In this document: positions 9,017 to 18,187 of the stretch, piece after piece
How positions within the stretch are numbered: the stretch's first letter is position 1
How the letters are laid out: each line of letters begins with the position of its first letter
Assembly: GCA_021158525.1 (NCBI GenBank)
Contig: JAGGUL010000021.1
Span: 1 to 59,173, forward strand
DNA length: 59,173 nucleotides
Origin: Candidatus Hydrothermota bacterium
GTDB taxonomy: Bacteria; Hydrothermota; Hydrothermia; B15-G9; DRBW01
Direction of reading: 5' to 3'
The notes under the pieces: generated by a model
What the model was told of the DNA's origin: nothing
Seen by the model: only the letters and a program-made list of their open reading frames with translations
The model's database searches: none
Position numbers and translations under genes: made by a program

Positions 9017-10215
9017 TGCCCGAATACACCTATCTCGCTGTTGATCAGGGCGGAAAGGAGATAAAGGGAGAGCTCGTCGCATACTCCGCCCAGGAAGTGC
9101 AAAAGAGGCTGACCGAAATAGGCCTGATACCCGTCGACGTCAGGCGGAAAACAAAGGGCGGTTTCTCCCTCTTCAAGGGGAAAAAAGTAAAAAGAAGGGA
9201 TCTCTTAACATTTACCATCCAGTTTTTCACAATCGCCGACTCGGGGGTGCCCATAGTCAGGGGACTGGAGGAAATCGGCGCCCAGATGAAAAACCCCTAT
9301 TTCAAAAAGGTCATCTTCGACATCAAACAGAGGATCGAGCTCGGTGAATCGCTGTCGCAGGCCCTTTCCCATTATCCGAAGATATTCCCCAACTACTACC
9401 TCGGAGCAATAAAGACCGGGGAGGAAAGCGGAAAGCTGACGGAGATCCTCAGGGACCTCATCGTCTTTCTCGAAAAACAGGAAGCCCTCGCCGCCGAGCT
9501 GAAGCAAGCCATGACATACCCGATCTTCGTGACCTTTGCACTGGGCGGCGTGGCCATCTTCTACGTCTTTATAATCCTTCCTAAGGTCCTGGAACTCGTG
9601 AGCCAGCTGAACCAGAAAATTTCAGGTCCAACCCGGTTGCTGATGGATTTCACCAACACAGCGAGGCAGTACTGGTACCTGCCCCTCATAGGCATCTTCC
9701 TCCTCGTATTTGCAGTCCTTGTCGCCAGGAAACACGAGCGCGGCAGGTACTACCTGGATCTCATCAAGATCAAGATACCGATTCTGGGAAACATAGTGCT
9801 CAAGGCTATCCTGGCACGCTTCGCGGCAAACCTCGCCCTTCTGCTTCGTTCGGGCGTGGAAATCGTGGGGGCCTTCCAGATGCTCGGCCAGACAATAGGA
9901 AACAGCGTCATAAGGGAAGGCATCCTCCTGGCCATGGAAAACCTGAAGGGCGGCGCCTCCATCACCGAAGCCATAGCTGGCCTCCCCCTTACTCCTTTCA
10001 TCCTCAGCATGATAACCATCGGGGAGGAAACGGGACGCCTCGAGGAAGAACTATCGAAAGTAGCCAACTACTATGAGAAAGACGTGGAAAGGGCGACAAA
10101 ACAGGCCATCACACTCCTCGAACCGATGATGCTCATAATTTTCGGAATTGGAGCCGCCGGCGTCTTTATCGCCGTTCTCACCCCCATTTACGACGCCATA
10201 TCAAAACTCCAGTGA
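9016..10215 (+). CDS. mshG: Pilus platform protein, MshG/PilC/GspF type
   Basis: A 399-residue inner-membrane protein with two T2SSF domains (about 65-190 and 270-390), each with the GxSLxxAL-type start (GESLSQALSHYPKIF and GGASITEAIAGLPL) and membrane helices between and after. It would couple ATPase rotation to insertion of pilins at the base. The start overlaps the last base of mshE. It ends the plus-strand operon, and its last 15 bases overlap the 3' end of the oppositely oriented rmlB gene. Confidence 0.95.
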   Translation: MPEYTYLAVDQGGKEIKGELVAYSAQEVQKRLTEIGLIPVDVRRKTKGGFSLFKGKKVKRRDLLTFTIQFFTIADSGVPIVRGLEEIGAQMKNPYFKKVIFDIKQRIELGESLSQALSHYPKIFPNYYLGAIKTGEESGKLTEILRDLIVFLEKQEALAAELKQAMTYPIFVTFALGGVAIFYVFIILPKVLELVSQLNQKISGPTRLLMDFTNTARQYWYLPLIGIFLLVFAVLVARKHERGRYYLDLIKIKIPILGNIVLKAILARFAANLALLLRSGVEIVGAFQMLGQTIGNSVIREGILLAMENLKGGASITEAIAGLPLTPFILSMITIGEETGRLEEELSKVANYYEKDVERATKQAITLLEPMMLIIFGIGAAGVFIAVLTPIYDAISKLQ

Positions 10216-11409
10216 GGAATACCAGGACTCCAGAAACTTCCTCGTCTCTTCGTCCTCGCGCTTGATCTTTTCCCACCACTCGGAATTATTCCTGTAAAAT
10301 TCCACGGTGACCCTGAGGCCCCTGTCAAAGTCCCATTCCGGTACAAATCCGAGCTCTTCCCTGATCCTAGAGGAATCCATGGCATACCGCCTGTCGTGGC
10401 CCGGCCTGTCCTTTACGAACTTGATGAGGTCGCGCGGCTTACCCAGAAGCCCGAGGATCTTATCGATGACCTCGATGTTCTCCATCTCGCAGCTTCCAGA
10501 GATGTTATAAGCTTCTCCCGGCCTTCCCTTCTTTAGAAGGAGGTAAAGGGCGCGCGCCGTGTCCTTTACGAAAAGCCAGTCCCTGCGCTGACGGCCGTTG
10601 CCGTAAACCGGCAGTGCCCTGCCCTCGATGGCATTGGTTATCATAAGCGGTATGAATTTCTCGGGGTGCTGGTAAGGGCCGTAATTGTTGGAAGGCCTTG
10701 CCACCACGACGGGAAGGCCATAGGTGGTGTGATATGCCCTGGCAAGCATGTCGGCCGCGGCCTTGGAGGAAGAATAGGGATTGCGGGGCATGAGGGGATA
10801 ATTCTCCGATGCATGGCCGCTTTTTATCTCGCCGTATACCTCATCGGTGGAAACGTGCAGAAACCTCTTTTTCTTAAAATTTTTCCAGTGTCTCCTCGCC
10901 GCTTCCAGAAGGGAGAAAGTCCCGTGAACGTCCGTCCTTATAAAGGCTGAGGGGTCCATGATTGACCTGTCGACATGGGTCTCAGCAGCAAGGTGAATCA
11001 CCGAATCCACGTGGGGAAAAAGATGGGCGAGCAGCCTCCCGTCATTTATGTCGCCGAGGACGAAATGGAGCCCGTCCTCCTGGAGAAGCTCGTCCAGTTC
11101 GTCGAGCTCATCGATCCACCTGAAACCAAAAGATTCGATCTTATTGTATGCCGAGAACGGGAGGGAGATCTCACCGGAATAGAGACTCTCCCTTCTTACC
11201 CTGAAGGGGACCTCATGCAGCCTCAGCGACTCCTTGGGCACGTATATCCTCTCGGGGGTCAGCACCCCTCTCAGGTTCTCGAGATGCCCCGCATAGGTCA
11301 GGAGATCCAGAACCACGATCCTTTCGGGGGCATCCCCGGCCTCGAGGAGATAGCGGATCAGGTTGCTTCCTATGAAACCGGCGCCGCCGGTGATCAGCAG
11401 TGTTTTCAT
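10201..11409 (-). CDS. rmlB: dTDP-glucose 4,6-dehydratase
   Basis: An extended short-chain dehydrogenase that converts dTDP-glucose to dTDP-4-keto-6-deoxyglucose. The NAD site GGAGFIGSN, the catalytic set STDEVYGE and YSSSKAAAD, and the family motifs HLAAETHVDRS and RPSNNYGPYQ are intact. At 402 residues it is about 50-60 longer than usual. The extra sequence lies at about residues 50-110, between the LTYAGHLENL strand-helix and FVLGDIND, and is rich in Arg/Glu and aromatic residues. It follows rmlA with a 4-base overlap, so both serve the dTDP-sugar pathway; rmlC and rmlD are not in the window. Confidence 0.9.
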   Translation of the reverse strand: MKTLLITGGAGFIGSNLIRYLLEAGDAPERIVVLDLLTYAGHLENLRGVLTPERIYVPKESLRLHEVPFRVRRESLYSGEISLPFSAYNKIESFGFRWIDELDELDELLQEDGLHFVLGDINDGRLLAHLFPHVDSVIHLAAETHVDRSIMDPSAFIRTDVHGTFSLLEAARRHWKNFKKKRFLHVSTDEVYGEIKSGHASENYPLMPRNPYSSSKAAADMLARAYHTTYGLPVVVARPSNNYGPYQHPEKFIPLMITNAIEGRALPVYGNGRQRRDWLFVKDTARALYLLLKKGRPGEAYNISGSCEMENIEVIDKILGLLGKPRDLIKFVKDRPGHDRRYAMDSSRIREELGFVPEWDFDRGLRVTVEFYRNNSEWWEKIKREDEETRKFLESWYSSLEF

Positions 11410-12467
11410 TGAAGCTCCACTATGGAATGGTCTCCGAGAACAAGCCTGAGGCTTCTCGGTTTCTTATCCCGCCTGAGCAGTACAGTCTCATTGCCCAGAA
11501 TGCTGCCCTCTATCCTGCCGGGGACGTCTTTTATCCTGACGCCCTTGAGTATCACGGAATCCTCTATCTCGGTTCCCTCGATGACGGCGTCGTGGTAAAT
11601 AGAGGTGAAAGGGCCTATGAAGGAGTTGATCACCTTCACGTTGTCGCCGATAACCACAGGACCTTTGATCACGCTGTCTTTTATGAGGCTGCCCTCCCCG
11701 ATCTGAACCCTTCCTCTGACCTCGGAATTGACGACCTCGCCCTTAATAACCCTGGGTATGTCCTCGAGAATCAGCCTGTTAGCCTCGATCAGGTCATCGG
11801 GCTTACCGGTATCCTTCCACCAACCGCTCGTCACATTAGCCCTGACATAAAATCCGTTATCGATGAGCCACTGAATGGCATCGGTGATCTCGAGCTCTCC
11901 CCGCCCCGAAGGCTTTATGTTCCTGGCAGCTTCGAAAATCCTGGAGGAAAAGAGGTAAACGCCCACAAGTGCGTAATCGCTTGGAGGTACTTTCGGTTTC
12001 TCCACAAGCCTGACTATTCTCTTTCCGTCGAGTTCGGCCACTCCGAAGTCCCCGGGATTGGGAACACGTGCCAGGAGGATGAGGGCATCGGGCTTTTCCT
12101 CTTCGAATTCCTCTATCAGCTCCGAGAGAGGCTGTTTCAGGATGTTGTCGCCAAGGTACATTATAAAGGGCTCATCCTTCAGAAAATCCTCTGAAACCAG
12201 AACGGCGTGAGCCAGCCCGAGGGGTTCCGGCTGGTGTATATATGTGACATTTATCCCCCACCTCGATCCATCTCCGACTGTCTCCATGACCTCTTCTCTC
12301 GTGTAACCCACGACGATCCCCACATCCCTGATCCCAGCTTCGGCGAGCATCTCTATGCCGTAAAAGAGGATGGGCTTGTTCGCAACGGGTATGAGCTGCT
12401 TGGCCGAGGTGTGCGTTATGGGACGGAGCCTCTTCCCTTTGCCTCCCGAGAGGACGAGACCTTTCAT
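11406..12467 (-). CDS. rmlA: Glucose-1-phosphate thymidylyltransferase, long form
   Basis: A nucleotidyltransferase that makes dTDP-glucose from dTTP and glucose-1-phosphate. The signature LSGGKGKRLRPIT and KQLIPVANKP are at the N-terminus. The chain is 353 residues because a left-handed beta-helix (hexapeptide-like: IGEGSLIKDSVIKGPVVIG and following) is added at the C-terminus, as in the long RmlA group common in archaea, actinomycetes and some thermophiles. The start overlaps the fumarase beta gene stop by 4 bases. It works with the adjacent rmlB. Confidence 0.88.
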   Translation of the reverse strand: MKGLVLSGGKGKRLRPITHTSAKQLIPVANKPILFYGIEMLAEAGIRDVGIVVGYTREEVMETVGDGSRWGINVTYIHQPEPLGLAHAVLVSEDFLKDEPFIMYLGDNILKQPLSELIEEFEEEKPDALILLARVPNPGDFGVAELDGKRIVRLVEKPKVPPSDYALVGVYLFSSRIFEAARNIKPSGRGELEITDAIQWLIDNGFYVRANVTSGWWKDTGKPDDLIEANRLILEDIPRVIKGEVVNSEVRGRVQIGEGSLIKDSVIKGPVVIGDNVKVINSFIGPFTSIYHDAVIEGTEIEDSVILKGVRIKDVPGRIEGSILGNETVLLRRDKKPRSLRLVLGDHSIVELQ

Positions 12468-13024
12468 TTTGCCTTTCTGTATTTCTTTTTCTCCTCCTCG
12501 AAGATATCGCCTCCGTGAGCATCGTTAGCAACTATGACCGGAAACTCCTCTACATAAAGCCTCTTTATGGACTCCGGTCCCAGATCTTCATAGGCAACGG
12601 GCTCCACCGATTTTATGCTTCTCGCCAGAAGGGCTCCTGCCCCACCGACTGCGACGAAGTAAACGGCCTTGTACTTTTTCAGGGCCTCTCTCACCTCGGG
12701 TCCCCTCTGTCCCTTGCCTATTGAGCCCTTGAGGCCCAGTTCATGCAATTTAGGGGTGTACTTGTCCATTCTGTAAGAAGTGGTCGGCCCCGCAGAGCCT
12801 ATAACGTGTCCCGGTTTCGCGGGGGCAGGACCCACGTAGTATATTATCTGGCCCTGAATGTCGATGGGCAGCGGCTCTCCTTTTTCTATGAGCTCGAAGA
12901 GCCTCTTATGAGCGGAATCTCTGGCTGTATACAGATATCCGGTGATTAAAACCCTATCGCCGACCCTGAGGTCCAGGACGACCTCGTCGGTCAAGGGGGT
13001 CTTGATCCTCTTATAGTCGCTCAA
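12464..13024 (-). CDS. fumB: Class I fumarate hydratase, beta (C-terminal) subunit
   Basis: About 186 residues matching the C-terminal swivel domain of class I fumarases: LRVGDRVLITGYLYTARDSAHKR, VGPAPAKPGHVIGSAGPTTS and the KGQRG segment are recognisable parts. With the alpha subunit it interconverts fumarate and malate using a 4Fe-4S cluster. TTG 13024 is taken as the start because AAGGAGG ends 6 bases upstream (13037-13031); the frame stays open further upstream but without better initiation signals. It lies 14 bases after the alpha gene. In this listing the symbol means the beta subunit, not E. coli FumB. Confidence 0.88.
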   Translation of the reverse strand: MSDYKRIKTPLTDEVVLDLRVGDRVLITGYLYTARDSAHKRLFELIEKGEPLPIDIQGQIIYYVGPAPAKPGHVIGSAGPTTSYRMDKYTPKLHELGLKGSIGKGQRGPEVREALKKYKAVYFVAVGGAGALLARSIKSVEPVAYEDLGPESIKRLYVEEFPVIVANDAHGGDIFEEEKKKYRKAK

Positions 13025-13038
13025 GGCAATCCTCCTTT

Positions 13039-13881
13039 CTAAAGTTCCCTTTCCATGTGCCTGTTGGCATGGCACTGGATATTCACCGCCACGGGGAGAG
13101 ATGCTATGTGACAGGGATAGGTCTCGATATGGACGTCGAGAGCTGTGATCCTCCCGCCGAGCCCCATCGGCCCTATGCCCAGTTCATTGACCCTCCTCAA
13201 TATCTCCTCCTCCATTTCCGCATAATAGGGATCAGGGTGTCTCTCACCGACCTTTCTGAGAAGGGCCTTCTTGGCTATTATGGCCGACATCTCGAAGTTC
13301 CCGCCGATGCCAACTCCTATAACGATGGGGGGACAGGGATTGCCGCCTGCTTTGTCCACGGTGTCCACGACAAAATCTATGATCCCCTCTCTCCCGATAG
13401 CGGGCGCAAACAGCCTCGCGACGCTCATGTTCTCGCTCCCACCGCCTTTCGGCGCAAACCTTATCTTCAGCCTGTCTCCGGGAACGATATCGAAATGAAT
13501 TATGGCTGGGGTGTTATCGCCGGTGTTGACCCTGCGCAGGGGGTCCTTTACCACCGACTTTCTCAGGTAACCATCGATGTAACCTCTCCTGACTCCTTCC
13601 GTCAGGGCATCTTTGAGGCTTCCGCCCTTAACCCTGACCTCCTCGCCCACTTCCACGAAAAGAACGGCGATCCCCGTATCCTGACAGATGGGCATCATCT
13701 CTTCTTTGGCTATCTCGTCATTCTTCAATATCTGCGACAGGACCTCCTTGCCCACCGGGGATTCCTCCTCCTCGTAAGTTTTTTTCAGGGCGTCGTACAT
13801 CTCGGGAGGCAGGATGCTGTTGGAGACGATAGCCATCTCCTTCACTGCCTCGACGATGTCTTCAAAAGGTATCTCCCTCAT
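13039..13881 (-). CDS. fumA: Class I fumarate hydratase, alpha (N-terminal) subunit
   Basis: A 280-residue alpha subunit of the two-part iron-sulfur fumarase. Conserved features are CQDTGIAV, the GSENMS segment, and three candidate cluster cysteines in PICQDTG, GNPCPP and the NIQCH region near the end. KGGGSENMSVARLFAPA is characteristic of the family. It works in the TCA cycle or its reductive form. The start overlaps the ymdB-like stop by 4 bases, so it is in the same operon as RNA and cell-division genes, an association that looks opportunistic. Confidence 0.92.
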   Translation of the reverse strand: MREIPFEDIVEAVKEMAIVSNSILPPEMYDALKKTYEEEESPVGKEVLSQILKNDEIAKEEMMPICQDTGIAVLFVEVGEEVRVKGGSLKDALTEGVRRGYIDGYLRKSVVKDPLRRVNTGDNTPAIIHFDIVPGDRLKIRFAPKGGGSENMSVARLFAPAIGREGIIDFVVDTVDKAGGNPCPPIVIGVGIGGNFEMSAIIAKKALLRKVGERHPDPYYAEMEEEILRRVNELGIGPMGLGGRITALDVHIETYPCHIASLPVAVNIQCHANRHMEREL

Positions 13882-14654
13882 GAGATAAACCTCCTTATCC
13901 TTTCAATTCTGGTTGCTTTTCCCGTCTTCGGGTCAACTTCAAGATAAACGCCCTCAAGGCCGATCATATCCTTGGAGGGCTCAAAGCGCTGAGGGATCTG
14001 GTAAAGGAACCGATCGATTGCCTGTTCCTTCTTGATCCCGATAACACCATAGAGGCCACCGCTCATGCCCGCATCGGTGATATAGGCAGTCCCGCCCTTT
14101 AAAATGCGCTCATCGGAAGTCTGAACGTGAGTGTGAGTGCCGATCACCGCTGAAACCCTCCCGTCGAGGTAGTGCCCCAGCGCCTGTTTCTCCGAAGTGG
14201 TCTCGGCGTGAAAGTCAACGAGAATCACTCCGGGCTCGAGCGATTTCAATATCTCGTCTGCCTTTCTGAATGGACAGTCGAAGGACCCGACGAAAAGCCT
14301 CCCTATAAGGTTGACCACCGAGACTTTCAGACCGGTATCGGACGTATAGACTCCAAAACCCTTTCCGGGCACGCCTTCAGGGTAATTGGCCGGCCTCAAA
14401 AGCCATTCGTACTTATCTATAAAGGAAAGAACCTCCCTCTTGTCCCATGTGTGATTCCCCCCCGTCATCACATCGATCCCGTAATCCCTGAGCTCCCTGA
14501 CTATCTTCTCCGTCAGACCGGCGCCCCCAGCGGCGTTCTCAACGTTCGCCACCGTAAACTCTATCCCCATCTCCATCTTCAGACGGGGAAGGACCTCTCG
14601 CACCGCTTTTCTGCCCGGATTTCCCACCACATCGCCGATAAAGAGTATCCGCAT
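13878..14654 (-). CDS. ymdB: YmdB-family metallophosphoesterase
   Basis: A 258-residue metal-dependent phosphoesterase of the TIGR00282/YmdB family, which in Bacillus hydrolyses 2',3'-cyclic nucleotides and affects biofilm decisions. Metal-binding motifs are GDVVGNPGR, NVENAAGG, GGNHTWDKRE, DFHAETTSEK and GTHTHVQT, all in the expected order. It lies 15 bases after rny, a pairing conserved widely in bacteria. The phosphodiesterase role is family knowledge; substrates in this organism are unknown. Confidence 0.92.
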   Translation of the reverse strand: MRILFIGDVVGNPGRKAVREVLPRLKMEMGIEFTVANVENAAGGAGLTEKIVRELRDYGIDVMTGGNHTWDKREVLSFIDKYEWLLRPANYPEGVPGKGFGVYTSDTGLKVSVVNLIGRLFVGSFDCPFRKADEILKSLEPGVILVDFHAETTSEKQALGHYLDGRVSAVIGTHTHVQTSDERILKGGTAYITDAGMSGGLYGVIGIKKEQAIDRFLYQIPQRFEPSKDMIGLEGVYLEVDPKTGKATRIERIRRFIS

Positions 14655-14669
14655 CTACTTGTATCCTTT

Positions 14670-16235
14670 CTACCTCGCGAACTCTATGGCCCTCGTTTCA
14701 CGAATAACGGTCACCTTGATCTGACCGGGATATTCTAAATCCTCCTCTATCCTCTTTGCAATCTCCCTGGCCAGTTCAAAAGCCTCCACATCCGAGATCT
14801 TGCCCGATTCCACCATTATTCTGACCTCTCGCCCGGCCTGGATAGCATAGGCCTTTTCAACGCCGGAGTAGCTGTTTGCTATATCCTCGAGCCTCTCGAT
14901 CCGCTTGATGTAAGCCTCCAGGCTCTCGCGCCTCGCGCCCGGCCTCGAGCCGGAAATCGCATCGGCCGCCGCCACCAGGACAGCAATGGGGGACGTGGGC
15001 TCGACCTCCTCGTGATGTGCTGCGATGGCATTGACGACTATGTCGTTTTCCCCGTACCTCTTGGCTACCTGGGCGCCCACCAGTGCGTGAGGCCCCTCGT
15101 AGCCCTGGTCGGCCGCCTTGCCGATGTCGTGAAGGAGTCCCGCCCGCCTTGCGAGCTCCACGTTGAGATCGAGCTCTCCGGCCATGAGCCCCGCGAGATA
15201 AGCCACCTCTTTCGAGTGCTGAAGTAGGTTCTGCCCGTAGCTGGTCCTGAATTTCATCTTCCCAATGAGGGCGAGAAGCTCGGGGTGAACACCGCCTATG
15301 CCGAGCTCGAGCACGACCTCTTCGCCTATTCCCTTGATGTATTCCTGGAATTCCTCTTTTACTTTCTCCACGACCTCCTCTATTCTGGCGGGATGTATTC
15401 TGCCATCCTGGATCAACCTCTCGAGAGCCATCCTGGCGATCTCTCTCCTGATGGGATCGAAAGCCGATAGGGTCACGGCCTCGGGTGTGTCATCGATAAT
15501 GACCTCCACGCCGGTGGCGGCCTCAAAAGCCCTGATATTTCTTCCCTCTCTACCGATAATCCTTCCTTTCATATCATCGGAAGGAAGCGGAACCACCGAC
15601 ACGGTGGTCTCGGCAGTGTGAGACGTAGCACACCTCTGGATGGCCATCGCTATTATCTCCTTGGCGGCTTTGTCGGCCTTCTCCTTCGCTTCTTCCTTCA
15701 CCTTGTAGATGAGCTGAGCTGCCTCATACCTCGCCTGGGCCTCGAGGCTCCTCAACAGTTCGGCCTTCGCCTCTTCCCTCGTGAGCCTCGCGACCTCCTC
15801 GAGTTTCTTCGTTTCCTCGTCGATGAGAGCTTGAAGTCTGTCCTCTTTTGCCTTGATACCGCGCTCCCGGTCTCTCAGAGTCTTCTCCAGCTGCCTCAGC
15901 TCCTTCTCTTTTCTCTGAAGGGCATCGGCCTTCTTGTTCAACTGAGCTTCCTTTTCCTCGAGCTTCCTCTCGGTCTTCGTCAGCTCCTTCCTGACGTCCT
16001 GGGTCTCCTTCTCGAACTTGCGCTTCTCCTTGTACCAGTGTTCTTTTGCCTTCAGTTCGGCCTCTCTCTTGATCTCCTGCGCCTCTTTCTTGGCCGCCTC
16101 GAGTATGTGCTCGGCGCTTCCCTTCGCTTCCCTGATTTTTCTCTCAAAAGAGCTCCTGAACCTCAAAAATACCAGAATTCCTATTCCAAAACCCGCAACT
16201 ATCGAAATAAACAAAAATATGGTGAGCCTGATCAT
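14670..16235 (-). CDS. rny: Ribonuclease Y
   Basis: A 521-residue membrane-anchored endoribonuclease that starts mRNA decay. An N-terminal membrane helix ([18 protein letters not shown]) is followed by a long charged coiled-coil (about 35-200), a KH domain with [15 protein letters not shown], and an HD domain with [10 protein letters not shown] and AAHHEEVEP. Length and domain order are normal. The start overlaps the rarA stop by 4 bases (ATGA). Confidence 0.97.
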   Translation of the reverse strand: MIRLTIFLFISIVAGFGIGILVFLRFRSSFERKIREAKGSAEHILEAAKKEAQEIKREAELKAKEHWYKEKRKFEKETQDVRKELTKTERKLEEKEAQLNKKADALQRKEKELRQLEKTLRDRERGIKAKEDRLQALIDEETKKLEEVARLTREEAKAELLRSLEAQARYEAAQLIYKVKEEAKEKADKAAKEIIAMAIQRCATSHTAETTVSVVPLPSDDMKGRIIGREGRNIRAFEAATGVEVIIDDTPEAVTLSAFDPIRREIARMALERLIQDGRIHPARIEEVVEKVKEEFQEYIKGIGEEVVLELGIGGVHPELLALIGKMKFRTSYGQNLLQHSKEVAYLAGLMAGELDLNVELARRAGLLHDIGKAADQGYEGPHALVGAQVAKRYGENDIVVNAIAAHHEEVEPTSPIAVLVAAADAISGSRPGARRESLEAYIKRIERLEDIANSYSGVEKAYAIQAGREVRIMVESGKISDVEAFELAREIAKRIEEDLEYPGQIKVTVIRETRAIEFAR

Positions 16236-17533
16236 TTTTTCTCAACCTCCCCTTCTTTTCTTTTTGCCCGGTCGAGAATCTGCTTCTCATAACCGATTCC
16301 TCGAGGGTCAAAGATCCTCACATCTCTGATGCCTTCAGGAAGATAATCCTGTTTGACGTCCTTCTTTCCGTGGGGGTAAATGTACCCCTTTCCCCTTCCC
16401 AGTAGCTTTGCCCCGCTGTAATGCGAGTCACGTAAATGGTCGGGAACTTCGTAAATCTCTTTCATTTTCAAAACCTCCCTTGCTTTGTGCAGTGCCCTGA
16501 GCACCGTGTTGGACTTGGGAGCCGTCGCGAGATAAAGCACCGCTTCCGCGATAATGAGATCTCCTTCTGGCCTGCCCACCATCTCGTAAGCGCTCAGCGC
16601 CGCTGACGCCACCTTGAGCGCCTCGGGATCAGCCAGACCTATATCCTCCGCTGCAAAAATCAAAAGTCTCCTCAATATATATCTGGGGTCCTCCCCAGCG
16701 TCGAGCATCCTGACGTACCAGTACATGGCCGCATCGGGGTCAGACCCCCTCAGGGACTTGATAAAAGCCGAAATACAATCATAGTGTTCATCGCCCCGCG
16801 AATACCTGAGATGCCTGACCGAGAGCAGGTTCTGAAGGTCCTCAATACCTATGCTGTCCCCCTTGCTCTTCGTGAGAGCCAGGATCTCAAGGTAATTCAG
16901 GGCCCTCCTCGCGTCGCCGTCGGAAATAACGGCGATTGCCTCTATCACCTCATCATCGACCTGAAGGTCCATCCACCCAAGCCCCCTCTCCTCGTCCTCG
17001 AGAGCTCTCCCCAGGAGGACCTTGAGCTCATCCCGGGTGAGTGGCTTGAACTCGAAGACCAGGGTCCTCGAGAGAAGGGCCTTGGAAAGGGCAAAGAAAG
17101 GATTCTCAACGGTGGAACCGAGAAAAATAAAATCTCCGCCCTCCACATAGGGCAGAAGAAACTCCTGCTGAAGTTTGTTAAACCTGTGAACCTCGTCGAG
17201 AAAGAGCACGGCCCTTCGTCCCGCGGCCCTCCTCCATTCCGAGGCCTGCTTGATAACTTTCTTTATCTCCCCGCGCTCGGCTCTTGCTGCATTGAGCTGA
17301 ATAAAGGGAGATTTTGTCTTCTGGGCTATTATCCGGGCGAGAGCCGTTTTGCCACAACCCGGCGGTCCATAAAAAATCGCGGAAAAAAGCCTGTCTTCCT
17401 CAATGAGCTTTAACAGGGGCTTCCCCGGGCCCAGAAGGTGTTGCTGCCCAACAAATTCGGAAAGATCCCTCGGCGACATCCTTCGCGCCAGAGGGGCCTT
17501 GATGTCGCTCTCCTTAACCTCAAAAATCTCCAA
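16232..17533 (-). CDS. rarA: Replication-associated recombination protein A (RarA/MgsA)
   Basis: A 433-residue AAA+ ATPase related to clamp-loader subunits that acts at stalled replication forks. [17 protein letters not shown], Walker [13 protein letters not shown], Walker [12 protein letters not shown] and sensor GSTVENPFF are present. The C-terminal tetramerisation domain ends with [18 protein letters not shown], typical of RarA. The start is TTG 17533 with AGGAGG (17548-17543) 9 bases upstream. It follows the 6S-like RNA. Confidence 0.95.
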   Translation of the reverse strand: MEIFEVKESDIKAPLARRMSPRDLSEFVGQQHLLGPGKPLLKLIEEDRLFSAIFYGPPGCGKTALARIIAQKTKSPFIQLNAARAERGEIKKVIKQASEWRRAAGRRAVLFLDEVHRFNKLQQEFLLPYVEGGDFIFLGSTVENPFFALSKALLSRTLVFEFKPLTRDELKVLLGRALEDEERGLGWMDLQVDDEVIEAIAVISDGDARRALNYLEILALTKSKGDSIGIEDLQNLLSVRHLRYSRGDEHYDCISAFIKSLRGSDPDAAMYWYVRMLDAGEDPRYILRRLLIFAAEDIGLADPEALKVASAALSAYEMVGRPEGDLIIAEAVLYLATAPKSNTVLRALHKAREVLKMKEIYEVPDHLRDSHYSGAKLLGRGKGYIYPHGKKDVKQDYLPEGIRDVRIFDPRGIGYEKQILDRAKRKEGEVEKK

Positions 17534-17556
17534 TTGTATTCACCTCCTAAAAACAA

Positions 17557-17689
17557 AATCCCCCGCGAGTGCCGCACCGGGATAAACCCATTAGGTCCTT
17601 TCATCAACGTGGGAACTTCGAGAAGCTCCCCTTTGTGAAATGCTGGCCTTGGGCTTATCCCTGTTAATGCACGGGCACCGCAGGGGATT
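17557..17689 (-). ncRNA. ssrS: 6S-like regulatory RNA
   Basis: On the minus strand, between zapA and rarA, a rod-like hairpin of about 133 nt can be folded. AAUCCCCUGCGGUGCC (17689-17674) closes with the 3' arm 17573-17557, with one bulged U. After an open central bubble, GGGAUAAGCCCA (17661-17650) pairs fully with UGGGUUUAUCCC (17590-17579). Further short helices lead to an apical stem with a CUCG loop (17630-17611). A U-rich run follows the 3' arm. Rod with central bubble and position after zapA are hallmarks of 6S RNA, which binds sigma-70 RNA polymerase as a promoter mimic. It is shorter than the usual 160-190 nt, so true ends may lie outside. A TATAAT at 17692-17687 overlaps the 5' arm. 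Confidence 0.68.
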
Positions 17690-17720
17690 ATAAATTCCGT
17701 TATTTTCCGAAAAATGTCTC

Positions 17721-17990
17721 TCATAAGAGCAATGTCTCCACCCGTTTCTCCAGTTCTCTCAGCCTGTCCTCGGCAGCACCTCTCAGCTTCCTCTCCTGAT
17801 GGAGTTCCAGAGCGAGATGCAATGCAGCGAGCAGCAGAAGCTTCTCCCGGGGCATCCCGACGGTGCTCTTCTCCAGCATGTCCAATTTGTCCTCGAGATA
17901 ATTGACCACTTCTCGAAGCTCCTCATCGCTGAGATCCGTGCGCATCCAGTAATCGCGACCATCCACAGTTATTTTCACCGTTCTCTCCAT
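17721..17990 (-). CDS. zapA: Cell division protein ZapA
   Basis: An 89-residue ZapA-family protein, which bundles FtsZ filaments at the division ring. The start VKITVDGRDYWMRTDLSDEE gives the small globular head, and the rest is a helical coiled-coil tail with LLLLAALHLALELH in the middle, as in the family. It overlaps the preceding coiled-coil gene by one base and is followed by the 6S-like RNA, the usual genomic order. Confidence 0.85.
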   Translation of the reverse strand: MERTVKITVDGRDYWMRTDLSDEELREVVNYLEDKLDMLEKSTVGMPREKLLLLAALHLALELHQERKLRGAAEDRLRELEKRVETLLL

Positions 17991-18187
17991 TACTCCAGGA
18001 GCTCCAGCCTCTCCAGTATCTTTTTAAGCCTCCCCTCAAGGGTTTCTAGCTTCGCCTTGAGTTCTGCTCTTTCCTGCTCGAGCGATCTTATCTGATCCTT
18101 GAGCCTGCCGTTTTCCTCCCTCAGGCTCTCATATTTAGCAAAAAGCTTATTAAGTTTCTCCTCAAGATCGTCTAATGCCACCTTCAT
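17990..18187 (-). CDS. Small coiled-coil protein, ZapB-like
   Basis: A 65-residue protein that is almost wholly a predicted coiled-coil with heptad leucines (LEEKLNKLFAKYESL onward). There is no signal or membrane segment. It lies between pheT, which it overlaps by 26 bases, and zapA, the position where short ZapB-like proteins occur in other bacteria. A role in organising the division ring with ZapA is inferred from place and shape; coiled-coil composition alone is not specific. Confidence 0.6.
   Translation of the reverse strand: MKVALDDLEEKLNKLFAKYESLREENGRLKDQIRSLEQERAELKAKLETLEGRLKKILERLELLE

Noticed and set aside
10201-10215. Overlap of mshG and rmlB 3' ends as a frameshift or assembly error
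   Set aside because: Both proteins have complete C-termini; a 15-base convergent overlap is normal in compact genomes.
13057-13947. Plus-strand open frame opposite fumarase alpha
   Set aside because: It mirrors a clear fumarase gene in another frame, and its translation has no family features.
15618-16292. Leucine-rich plus-strand frame opposite rny
   Set aside because: The Leu pattern is the reverse reading of the Lys/Glu coiled-coil codons of ribonuclease Y.
17687-17692. TATAAT on the minus strand as promoter of the 6S-like RNA
   Set aside because: It overlaps the 5' arm of the closing stem and has no -35 at a proper distance, so it is left as a note only.
17410-17724. Small minus-strand open frame over the zapA-rarA gap
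   Set aside because: The sequence is better explained by the 6S-like RNA, and the frame runs into rarA in a different phase.
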